From assembly GCA_016648135.1 (NCBI GenBank), contig JADDOH010011052.1, forward strand, positions 1 to 64,000: 64,000 nt of DNA, in the 5' to 3' direction. Positions 52,681 to 62,541 of this stretch are shown piece after piece (position 1 is the first letter of the stretch; each line of letters starts with the position of its first letter). The notes under the pieces were generated by a model. The model was not told the origin of the DNA and did no database searches. It saw only the letters and a program-made list of their open reading frames with translations. Position numbers and translations under genes: made by a program. This DNA comes from Agrypnia vestita. Its lineage: Eukaryota; Arthropoda; Insecta; Trichoptera; Phryganeidae.

Positions 52681-54744
52681 AACATTAAATTAAAATAAAA
52701 CACATAAACATCCTGGTAGCGGCCATGGCATTGACTTTATGGGAATGATAATTTTATACCTGTGTTTGTGTTTGAACATAGGTTTTTTAGAGACAACACT
52801 TTTTTCAGCAACAGCCAAATTGACAACAGACAGCTAAATTGCGGAATTCGGTTGGCCATTTCACTTTGAATAGACGTACGCCAGAACAACGCTTGCAAAT
52901 TGTGCAAATTTATTTTGAAAATCGGGGTATCCTGATCCATATTAATACACCAATGGCATAAAAATTATCTTTCCAATAAAGTGAATATTTCTATTTCATT
53001 TAATAGTTCTATACCTCTTAAAAAACATTATATTCTAATTTCTTCATCCAAAGTGTCTAAATATTACATTAAAACCAATATTATGAAAACATTACGCATA
53101 CATAAATAAATACGTCCCTTTTTATGTATATTTTGTGTATTGCTAATATAACATCTTGTTCCCTGAGAATAGGGGGGTACCTATATGACATATGAGATAT
53201 TAAATTACCGCACATGTATATAATTCGCGAGTTTCAAGGTCAATATTTAGTATTGAGAATTTGGTTGTTGGTTACATCAGTCGAATGAATGATAAATACA
53301 TAGTAAAATTTCGCATAATGAATATAATCAATATAAGAAAATCAAAACATAAATGAGCGTTACTGGATAAGATCTCGAAATAAATCATTGTAGATAGATG
53401 AAGAAAGCAGCGTAGATAACAGTATTTCTATCTTCCAGTAACAAGATATCATTGTTTTATATACTGCTACGATTTATGTAATGTGCTGATACTGGCCTTA
53501 TATAATGTGTGATAAACTTGTCATAATGTTATATTGACGAAATCCTGCCTAAAAATAGATGACGCTTGGTAAAAAAAATGGTCATAAATAATAGACATTT
53601 ACCATGATAAACATAATTATAATCATTTTTATTCCTTTGAGCAGGACCGGTGTAATGGCATCGAATGCCCTAAGCCTCCCAGGCATGTCCTAACTTGAGA
53701 ACATCACAATATGTTAGCTTAATCAACCCTCTATTTCTGATTCCAAATGTTTGACTTGTTAAGATTTAACTATTCTCGTAATATGTTATATCCTCTACAA
53801 AATCATACCTTATTATTTCCTTCACACCGTTCATCTTGCCAACATAGCGAAGATATTTATAGAGTTACATAGTAATTATATTACAGTTATATGCAGAATA
53901 CCTAGAACAATAACGAGGCTTTTATACATTATTAACACCAAAATACCTGTTGAAGCGTTAAAAAGAAAAAAAAAAAAAAAAAAAACTATACAATACACTT
54001 AAAAGAAGTTATATATCGTTCACTAATAGAAGGATTTTTTTAGTTAGATCATAAACTTAAATTCGCCTCAATTTGCACGTAAGTGGTCGCACTTATTTCC
54101 AAACGCCTGTTAGGTACTCTCTAATTTGTTGTCGCTTATTCACACTGTTGGCCACACTTGCACAGTTTGCTTTTCTGTGGTCAAATAACAACAAAACTTC
54201 TCCGCGTGCGCCTGCTCGCCTTTTATACAAAACATTGCTTTCGCGATGCCTCGAGAACGTTTTACTAGTTTCTCAATGTTTCTAGTGGTTATGAGAATAG
54301 CCCAGTTGATTCTAGATTCACGTTTTTATAAAAAATCACCAATTTCTAACATAATTGTATTCTCTCAGGTGTAACCCCTCACACACTGATAAAAGTCTGG
54401 TAAAATAGACACCCGCTGCAGCGCACATAAAAAAATTTGATCTAGTAGATTTGTTGAATATTTTTAAATCAATAATCAGTATGACTGAAGTTGGCGAAAA
54501 AGTACTGCATGTGAAGGCAAAGATCTTCAATATATCATAACCATGTGGTGATGATAATCTGGAATACAGTATCAAGACAGTTATGACAGACTAATGACGG
54601 TACTTTTACATGTCAGTTTCTAAGGAATAAGTATTTATTTATTTATATATATAAAAATAATGAAAAAAAAATTACTTAAAAAAATGAAGTAAAATTTTTA
54701 AGTAAAAAAATTAAAAAAAAAACATAAAAAATTTACTAACAAAT
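52681..54744. other. No gene recognised
   Basis: About 2 kb of AT-rich DNA. Includes an A-rich run (53965-53986) and an unremarkable 70-codon frame at 54073. 54640-54745 is low-complexity A/T. Nothing else recognised. Confidence 0.45.
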
Positions 54745-54900
54745 AATACTATAAAGAGGTTACGGACATTACACGAAGTTACGGGGACAGACAGACGGAC
54801 GAATGGACGAAGGACGGACGGACAGACAGACAACTTGGGATAACCGTTAACGTTATAATTTTAAAAAATTATATCACAAGGGCTTCGTACTCGTCAAGAT
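54745..54900 (+). repeat. GACGGACGGACAGACAGACA block
   Basis: GTTACGGACATTACACGAAG, TTACGGGGACAGACAGACGG, GACGGACAGACAGACAACTT, then ACAAGGGCTTCGTACTCGTC. The first phrases recur at 36890-36930 and the (G)GACGGAC run, inverted, at 5668-5705. Confidence 0.55.
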
Positions 54901-56010
54901 CGCCCACGCGTTTTCGCAACAAAAATTACATCCAAAACTTCTTCCCGGTGGCTGATCCGGTCCTGTGACGCGAAATGCTGTTCGAGCAATTTTTCTGAAT
55001 TTGTAAACAGCATATTTAGCATTCTTTGCTCGCAGCTCGTTTTTTTTTCATAATGAACCCAATTCAGGTTGTTTTTTGCTACTAAAAGGTCGCGAAATAT
55101 TAATAAAATCCTTACGGGCTAGACGTATTTCAGAGCTGAACACTCGGCTGAATAATGCTGCATGTTTACTGTGCGAGTGAATTAATTTGGATATGATTAC
55201 CAAACGACAACACTTGTGGGTGCTGTCAAAACACAGGTTCTATTTTGATAATTATAAATACATAATTTAACAATAATTACACTAAAATATCTGCGTATTT
55301 TATGGCTTGGATACTATTAACAGTGAGGTTTTAAAAACATATTATCAATTGGTTGGATAAATAATTTTAGCCGCTCCCTAATTGTAGGGTGAGCGTTTTA
55401 TAAGTTTTCATCCAGCTCTAGGGAGACCACGGTGTTACGATTATGATGTAAGATCGAAAGTCAGTTGCATACTGACCCGAGTCATCAACCAACTACGTCA
55501 GAGATAGCTACTAATTCACTTATACACTCTGGGTGTTATACACAATCGTATCAATGTATTAAAAAGAGCAATATTAGGAAACTTTTTACTTTTTAATGCA
55601 TATCTCTTTAACTATTGATATTACAGCATTAGCCGTACATCCGTGAAAAATCACGGGACATAATAATTGTAGGATTTTGAAGCTGAAAATTCATGAATAG
55701 AAAAACATTTGTTTTTTTAAGTGACATTATCCGCATAAACATAAAACGAAATATAATAAAATAATAATAAAAAAATGTCAAGATTGTGTAATTTGGTAGG
55801 GCGACCCTTGCGTGTTGAACCGCGCGCTGATTGCGTGTCACACTCTAATTACCTTAAGTTGTAATTATAGCAAGTCACGGACGATACTGACCGAAACTAT
55901 TTTATTTAGATTAGATATTTGACTTGTAATTTGGGTAGAAAGTAAAGTACTACCTGTAAAGTAATATGGATATAGCTCTTTCACACCTCGTATATATAGC
56001 AATATTTGCG
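54901..56010. other. No gene recognised
   Basis: 54900-55160 is less AT-rich and unmatched elsewhere in the window; the remainder is AT-rich. Short frames carry no motif. Confidence 0.4.
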
Positions 56011-56014
56011 AAAA

Positions 56015-56350
56015 TGGCGACCAGTGACCATGACACTGGAGTCTCGCACCGAGGGTTCCAGTTTCGATTTCCGGTGAGGTCACAATTGATATATGTGATT
56101 TTACTCAAGCAACTGGGTATTTTTGGCAGGCATGTGCAGTGAGAACAAGAAGTATGACTTCGATTTAAACATATATATGTGGCATAAATAATTATATTAA
56201 AATCTGAATAACATGTTAATTATTGTGATAGGAATATTACGAGATATAATATCTTATTTCGGTTTATTTTCAAAATAAATGCTTAGGAAAAAGTCATCCT
56301 TCTTGTTCTCACTGCCCGCCCCTAGTATTTGGGCCTCTTGGTCTGTTGAA
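56015..56350 (+). repeat. tRNA-derived SINE (S1), longest body
   Basis: Head TGGCGACCAGTGACCATGAC with B box GTTTCGATTTCC (56061-56072) and GTGAGGTCAC. The body runs GCATGTGCAGTGAGAACAAG, ATATTACGAGATATAATATC and CTGCCCGCCCCTAG to about 56350. It gives the fullest view of the S1 family. Confidence 0.7.
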
Positions 56351-56881
56351 GCGCAAAAAAATGTTTAAAAATAACAATAAATTACGTCAAATAAAAAAAT
56401 TTAATAGCAATATTATATATAGAATGAAGAATTATTTACTGAGACGTTTTGGACAGATTGTACTATAATGAAAAGATAACAAGATTTGAAGACAAGAAAT
56501 TATGAAGAGAGTCTACAAAAAATAATAATATAATTTTAAATATTCAGACTACAAACATTCTATCTTTAAAGCTCAGACATAATTTAAATTGAACAAACAA
56601 TGAATTGTTATTCTGTCGGGATGATAAAATTATATTTTTTCTTACACTTCTATGAATTTTACAAGTTTCTAGCGTTCGAATTAAATTTACAGAGGGGTAG
56701 GTGATGAGAGGCGTCATTGTTTTGAGCAGAGACCTAAAGTGTAATATTGCAACATTTAATGAAGGTCAGTCAAAGAGTGCCTAATTGTATATATCAAGTA
56801 CTACATAAATTTTATAAACAACAATATACTAAAACAAATTACATAAATCATGTGGAATGATCATCAAAAAAAAAATTCATA
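56351..56881. other. No gene recognised
   Basis: AT-rich DNA without recognisable features. Confidence 0.5.
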
Positions 56882-57115
56882 CATCAGCAATATCCAAAAC
56901 ATTAAAATAATGTTTTGAATGCAGTCACTGAGGATTTCTAATTTAAAATTTACCTAATTCTAAATTTTTGTATTTATCCCTTTAACATCATATTTCCTAA
57001 AAATTTATAGGTTTTGTTTCATGCAAAACTCGAGTTCAGTATATTATAAATTAGTAATCCTGAATGACTGCATTAATTTATTTTTTTTGGATATTTTTGT
57101 ATAAGCTTTTATATT
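56882..57115. mobile_element. Short foldback MITE lacking the ribozyme
   Basis: TGCAGTCACTGAGGATTTCT and AATTTAAAATTTACCTAATT are mirrored by AGTATATTATAAATTAGTAA and TCCTGAATGACTGCA; outer blocks TCAGCAATATCC and GGATATTTTTGTATAAGC remain. Same derivative as 18120-18361. Confidence 0.65.
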
Positions 57116-57539
57116 ATTTGTATATTTTATTATTATAATCTCGAGATAAATAAACTACGTGTGCTGATTCTCTACAATAATTTTATTTGAGATATTGGCT
57201 TATTTTTTCATACGGATCTATCAACTCGTATAATACTACGGGAATATTTAATATCAAAGAATAACACATTAATATCAAACTAATTTTTTTTGGAAACTAT
57301 AATAAACATGCACTTAAAAATTATGTTTCACTTTTAATATTGTAAATGGTGTGTAAGTTTAGATAATATTGATATTGTTTAAATTCCTCTGTTGGACACG
57401 GCGAATGAGCCTGGCTCCCTTAGCAAAGTTTACCTACCTTAGTGAAGTTTTGGAGACGTGAATATCTTTTACATACCTACTAAGTCTATATTGAAAAATA
57501 AACTAAAAGTAAAAATAATGTACGATATACATCGAGTAT
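57116..57539. other. No gene recognised
   Basis: AT-rich DNA without recognisable features. Confidence 0.5.
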
Positions 57540-58010
57540 CTCTGACTAGTAGAAAAAACTTCGGGGAAGTCTTTTTCATTCAATTTTGAATAGAAAATAT
57601 TCTTTACACTTTGGGTGACTTACACAGCTACGGAAATAAGCGACATCAAAGTTGTATTTTTTTTCAATATTTTTGGCTTGTTCATTTTGTAAAACGTTAC
57701 ACTTATATTAACGTTATTTTAATTGCATATTAAAAATTCGTTATGTTTGATATAAGTCAAATAAAATGATAAAAATCTTTCGATAAAGTATTTTTGTAAG
57801 GTTTTTCATTTTATTTAACTTGTATTAAAGGGAATTAACGTTTAATTTTTCATTAAAGTTACTGCAGTGATACTCCAACATTTTACACAAAATAAGTCAG
57901 AAATATTGAGAAAAAATCACTTATCTCCGCATCGGTCATGCGTAAAGTGTAAAAATTATTTAAAAGACGTCTAGGAAGTTTTTGCTACTAGATACAAGAT
58001 GCTCTCCATA
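57540..58010. mobile_element. MITE with long TIRs (family M)
   Basis: Left arm: TTTTGAATAGAAAATATTCT, TTACACTTTGGGTGACT, GCTACGGAAATAAGCGAC. Right arm: TCACTTATCTCCGCATCGG, GCGTAAAGTGTAAAAATT, TAGGAAGTTTTTGCTAC. The interior (57755-57840) has a palindrome, TCAAATAAAATGATAAAAAT against TTTTTCATTTTATTTAACTT, also present in the 31-kb member. Confidence 0.65.
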
Positions 58011-58094
58011 GAATTTAGAATAATTTGAAGAATCAATAATATTTATTGTGATTCGTGATCTAAAAACATAAAAAAATATTTTTTGTCTACAAAT

Positions 58095-58500
58095 TTGTAA
58101 AAATTATTTAATTAAGAATAATCACAGAAGTCTCACATAGACGAAGCTATTTATATAAGAAACGTGTATGCAAGTTTTTAAAAGATGGCCTAGAGCATAC
58201 AACCTGTATGAGCTGGCTTGAGTGGTCACTCTACACCATGCAACGTTCAGCAATTCCATCGTAAGAACATCTACACATTATCAATTTTTTTAAAGTTGCA
58301 TTTACCTATGTTCCAAATTGAAACCTTTCATTTATCTGAAGGGACTAAGCTAGGGACATCTGTAGTCCTTCTCATGAAGAAGTATACGTAGATTTCGCAG
58401 CTGGCAATACCTTTATATTTTTAATGTGGATTATTGAGCAACATTCTTTTTGTGTATATTTGATATTCTTCTAATTTATTTAACATAAACATGTACACGA
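58095..58500 (-). repeat. Repeat R, long copy 1
   Basis: AGAAGTCTCACATAGACGAA, GCTATTTATATAAGAAACG, ATGAGCTGGCTTGAGTGGTC, GCAACGTTCAGCAATTCCA, GTAAGAACATCTACACATTA, then TACGTAGATTTCGCAGCTGG and ATTTGATATTCTTC. It continues beyond the shorter copies at 31.7 and 42.3 kb. Confidence 0.75.
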
Positions 58501-59054
58501 AATCTATACCGAAAAATTAATTTTTAAAAAATCTACAAAACAGAATTCGCAACTAACCAGAACTTGAACATTAAAACACTGTTTTGGTGTTTTGCTGTAG
58601 GGAGATAATTACTTCAATTATGTTCCATGTATGTACCTTCGCCCTTCGTTCCCTTCCCAGGACAGGTTTTGAACACTAGTAATATAATATTATACGTAGT
58701 AACTCGACAACATTAAATAATTTAATGTGATGGCACAAGCAGATAATAATATCTGAGAGTTGATATCGGATGACGGCGACGTGCGTACAAGACACGAAAA
58801 CTAGCAAGTAATTTAATTAATTTGTTTAGGCATGTGGAACGTGTGAATAGGAAGAAACACGGGAAATCATTACAGTGTCCTAATTGGTCAAAATAGCGAT
58901 ACTTAAACATATTTTAGATTGAATCAAAGTAGATAAATATGTCACAAAGGAAACGATACAAAGGCAATTTTTTTCCGAAATTAAACCCAATATGGAATAA
59001 AAATTAAATTGGTCAAATATTATTAGTACCTAGGCACCTATTTTGCAATTTTTT

Positions 59055-59460
59055 TATTTAATTATCAATAAAGATAAATTATAGAAGTCTCACAGATACC
59101 GAGCTATATTAATACGGGAAACGCGCATGAAAGTCTTTGTAGGGTGGCCCAGGGCTTATGACCTGTATGAACTGGCTTAAGTGATCAATAACGTTCACCA
59201 TTTTCACCGTAAGAACATCCACACATTATCTCATTTTTGAAAGTTGTATATATGTTCTAAATGAGTTTTATTCGTATATTAAAATGAAATATGCTTAGGA
59301 TACCTATATAGCCTTTCCATATACATAGATTTCGAAGCTGGTAATGATACCTTTGTATTTTTAGAAGTGGAATATAAAGCAATATTCTTTTTAATTTATA
59401 TACTTATACATATATGATATTCTTCCGAATTATTTGACACACAATACAATACGCCTGTAA
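59055..59460 (-). repeat. Repeat R, long copy 2
   Basis: AGAAGTCTCACAGATACCGA, GCTATATTAATACGGGAAAC, ATGAACTGGCTTAAGTGATC, AACGTTCACCATTTTCACCG, TAAGAACATCCACACATTAT, ATACATAGATTTCGAAGCTG, TATGATATTCTTCCGAATTA. Same orientation as copy 1, about 960 bp away. Confidence 0.75.
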
Positions 59461-59829
59461 ATTATTATATTAATTTTTTACTTTCTTTTATATACTGGTA
59501 TATACTTTTAACGAAATTTTTATATGTTTATTCTGCGAATAAAATTAGAGGATTTTGTCCACAAAGGAATATTTGTTAATTAAGATAAATTAAAATTATC
59601 AATACTTAATTTTCAACCATCAATTATAGTTAAATTTATTTGCATTTACTGTATCTTTTAGACGTTCATATTTATATATTTGTTTAAAAACATGTTAAAT
59701 GTAATGATTCATACGTATAAAATAAAATAAATTGATGTTTTACATATTGTTATACGAGAATGATTAACGTTATTTTTTAAATTATTTTTTTTAAATAAAT
59801 AGAGATGTGTCACATCAATATTCTGACTA
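59461..59829. other. No gene recognised
   Basis: Strongly AT-rich. Confidence 0.5.
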
Positions 59830-59955
59830 TTTTCAAACTAAGATAAATGCTTGTGCTATGAAATAGGATTAACTTGCTGATTTGGAGTGAGGTTCGAACC
59901 TGCGACCTTTGGATCATGAGGCGAGAGTCCTAACCACAGGACCAACAAGCCACTC
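59830..59955 (-). repeat. SINE family S2, tRNA-derived
   Basis: The minus strand starts GAGTGGCTTGTTGGTCCTGT, with a GTCC/GGAC D-arm, a CTCATGA loop (CAT, Met-like) and B box GGTTCGAACCT (59891-59901). GAGTG pairs with CACTC as an acceptor-like stem, but the anticodon and T stems do not pair. The body (TAATCCTATTTCATAGCACA) recurs at 43440, so this is a SINE and not a tRNA gene. Confidence 0.65.
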
Positions 59956-60441
59956 ATTTATATTTCCTTATTTTAAGGAACTATATCATATAACTTTAAA
60001 ACAAGTTAAACGATATCGGTAATGTTATTTAATATACAATTCAAAATTATTCAATCCTACATGGACAATAAATGGCTAAATTTGCGGGGAAAAAATATAT
60101 ATTTAGTTTTAAAAAATGTCATTTAATTCATATATAATTATAAATATAACATATATTCACAATGATTTAATTAAAATATTTTATGCACCCCCAAATAAGA
60201 AGGTTTTCTAATACGGAAAACAAAAATATTTATAATTTGTCAGATTGTACAAAAAAAAAACCATAAAAATTGACAGCAATGAATTCTGCCTTTCAGATAG
60301 GTATATAATTTTTTTTAAAAAGTCATTCTTTTAAATCAAATAATATTTATACTAGTACAGTAATATAAAAAATAATTTTGAAATAAATCAGATAGACAAT
60401 TTGTCATTCAAAATTGTAAATAAATATGAATAAATTCTTAC
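59956..60441. other. AT-rich; possible start of an intron on the minus strand
   Basis: No repeat or gene recognised. If the splice donor at 60440-60441 is real, this is the 5' part of the first intron of a minus-strand gene. Confidence 0.35.
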
Positions 60442-60706
60442 CACCAGTATGTAGTGCCTGGATTCCTTATTTCCGATTGTCACAAAACAGTGTCACATAA
60501 ATCACTTTTCACATAAAATCACAATATCACACAGTAATAATATGTTTTACTGTTTCAATACCACGTAAATATAAACTATGTTTAGGCCAAAACACGACAA
60601 ATTACTAACTCATTAGGCCGAGATAGTGTTTGTATTAAACTGACACTAAACGTTGCAAAACCACTTTTGTTATTGTTGCAATTTTTCACAAAACATATCA
60701 CTCACT
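60442..60706 (-). other. Candidate non-coding first exon of a host gene
   Basis: Read on the minus strand, ACCAGTGAGTG near 60706 fits an initiator. The next 265 bases are rich in GTGA/TTGTG words (TTGTGAAAAATTGCAACAAT, GTGATATTGTGATTTTATGT, GTGACACTGTTTTGTGACAA), the flavour of insect 5' leaders, and match no repeat in the window. It ends CATACTGGTG followed by GTAAGAAT, a strong splice donor (intron starts at 60441). A GC-rich block lies immediately upstream. There is no long coding frame. All of this is inference from sequence character. Confidence 0.35.
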
Positions 60707-61740
60707 GGTCTGTTTGAACGTGCACAAAATTTGGCGGCAAATGTCAAAATCGCCGATGGATGTTTTTTTTATATATTTTTAACACAATTTCGAAGCGGAA
60801 TGCCTCGCATTTAAACAGAAACAAATGTGTATCGTTGGATTTTCCGTTTGCAAGGCCCTCGTACAGAGGTTGCGTGCATTAAAACCGGCCCTTAAGCGGA
60901 AAAATGGTTTTGAATAAAATCGAAACATGCCCGTGTCGGCCAAAGCAAATATTTGCCGGGTTCATTTGTATTTCGGGGTGGAAAAACGGAGTCACATCAC
61001 CAACACAGGCCGAGCGCAAACAAGAGACATTTTCACTTGTCAAATTTACGATTTTCCACGAAAATTCGAGCGACCACGCGACGCAACCCTCCCCCGCGGC
61101 GACTCGAAGCGAACTGAACTTCATCGCAGCTTTCGTACGGGAGCTTTCGCGGCACGCTTGTAGCCGCGTCCCCCTCGCACGCGCGCCGCTACGCATCTCG
61201 CCTCTCTTTCGCGCGACATATATTATTAATAAAATAAATTTTAATATATATTTTTTTCAAATAAAAATATTCGTAATTTTGAAATGTTTTGATTTTTTTC
61301 ATTTTTTTATTTTTGCAGTGCGGCGCGCGAGCAACCCGGGAAAGTGGTTAAACTCCTGGGAAATACCAATTTACCCCTAATACGCTATCTCGTCATCCCC
61401 GTCTATCACACGAGTCCATAGATGTTATCTCTCTATCGCGCCACGCTTATAGCCGCGTCCCTGTCCGGCGCGCGGCGCGGCCGGCCGTTGTCTCGCTCCG
61501 CGGTCTGTTCCCGTCACTGTCTGCACCGTGACAGGGTGTATGCGGCGTCCCTCTCGCCTCGGCCCGATTTTGCCAATCGGAATCGCGAAGTTAAATTTTT
61601 TAATGAATTTCCAATAGCCGGGAAAAGATTTTCAATTTCTGGCAAAGTGTAATGCAATTACTCGTCCGAATGGCTGTACAAGACGGTTCACACCGCCTTT
61701 GTACGTAGCCACGCTCCTAACGGCCGCTTGTCTATTTAAA
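60707..61740. promoter_or_regulatory. GC-rich, CpG-rich block, possible promoter region
   Basis: 60840-61215 and 61315-61740 are far richer in CG dinucleotides than anywhere else (CACGCGCGCCGC, GGCGCGCGGCGCGGCC) and are split by an AT-rich insert (61220-61312). GCTTGTAGCCGCGTCCCC at 61155 and GCTTATAGCCGCGTCCCT at 61445 are a duplicated phrase. Frames of 158 (60904-61380), 105 (60879-61196, minus) and 78 codons overlap on several registers with no domain, as expected by chance in GC-rich DNA. Most likely a promoter-proximal block upstream of the exon at 60442-60706. Confidence 0.35.
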
Positions 61741-62399
61741 ACATTGTATTCACAAAATAAAATCTAATTGGAATATATTTTAAATTAACTCATAACGCCT
61801 GATTTACAATTATGAACTCCTGGTTGCGGCTACAACGGCCCATTTGCAAATTATGATACCTTCCAAGCGACCATGGCCAGTGTTTCCGTAAAACATATTT
61901 TTCAATATCGAAAATATTATTTTTTCCATTAAAATTGTTATTTGAACATTTTGGGCTCATAATGTGGGCAGAAATCTACCGGTAGAGTATTGTGGACTAG
62001 CTCTATTACACCCTTTATATATTTTATAATAAAGTTTGCCTATTGAAAACAACATGTTTTTCAAAAAACTTAATGTTTTGAAGATATGTTTTTCTGTTAA
62101 GAATATTATTAAAATTTCACAAATATCATTTTTTACTGAGCGACGCAAACAACTTTATTTAACGAAAAAATACAACATTAAAAGTTGAAAACGGATATTG
62201 CGAAATCTTTCTTCTATTTAAAGCCGACCTTTATTTCCTTACTGATTTTTGCCTGACAAATAAATTTTGTAAGTATACTGCAGAACTTATACCTACTCAA
62301 TTTGATATTTACTCAAAATCAAATTAAATTATCACCTTCATTATTATAAGTATGTTAATGTTGGTCGATGTATCGACCCAGACTAGGGTAAAAACAACA
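61741..62399. other. No gene; one MITE end
   Basis: 61970-62015 (ATCTACCGGTAGAGTATTGT, GGACTAGCTCTATTACACCC) matches the right end of the 31145-31585 MITE. Its left end is missing. The rest is AT-rich. Confidence 0.5.
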
Positions 62400-62405
62400 A
62401 CAACG

Positions 62406-62474
62406 ATGGCCTTTGATGGGTCAGCTAATACCGAATCCACACAAGACTGGAAAAGATGGAAGCGTTATATCGAG
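62406..62474 (+). pseudogene. Short gag-like N-terminal phrase (tentative)
   Basis: ATG at 62406 opens MAFDGSANTESTQDWKRWKR followed by YIE and a stop. 'FDG......W..W+.+...Y' resembles the start of gag polyproteins of some insect Ty3/gypsy elements. Only 23 codons are present, so this is a weak call. Confidence 0.2.
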
Positions 62475-62506
62475 TAAAATAATGTAGAGATATGGAATAT
62501 GGTAAC

Positions 62507-62541
62507 GTACCTCCCTACGTCCCTACGTCCCTACGTCCCTT
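62507..62541 (+). repeat. CCCTACGT tandem repeat
   Basis: Three to four copies of an 8-base unit (CTCCCTACGTCCCTACGTCC) immediately before the LINE frame. Probably replication slippage at the element's broken 5' edge. Confidence 0.75.

Noticed and set aside
52446..52688. 80- and 60-codon ORFs
   Set aside because: They lie within the GC-rich MITE and include its terminal repeat; no domain.
58722..58910. Possible LINE tail near 58.8 kb (FRHVERVNRKKHGKS on the plus strand)
   Set aside because: Only a dozen residues suggest it and the following sequence does not support any known LINE ending.
59884..59953. Apparent tRNA-Met gene on the minus strand
   Set aside because: D-arm and B box are good, but anticodon and T stems do not pair, and the flanking body recurs at 43440, so it is a SINE.
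60904..61380. 158-codon ORF in the GC-rich block
   Set aside because: Overlapping open frames exist on several registers and both strands, with no domain; typical of chance frames in GC-rich DNA. Its AT-rich second half differs sharply in composition from the first.
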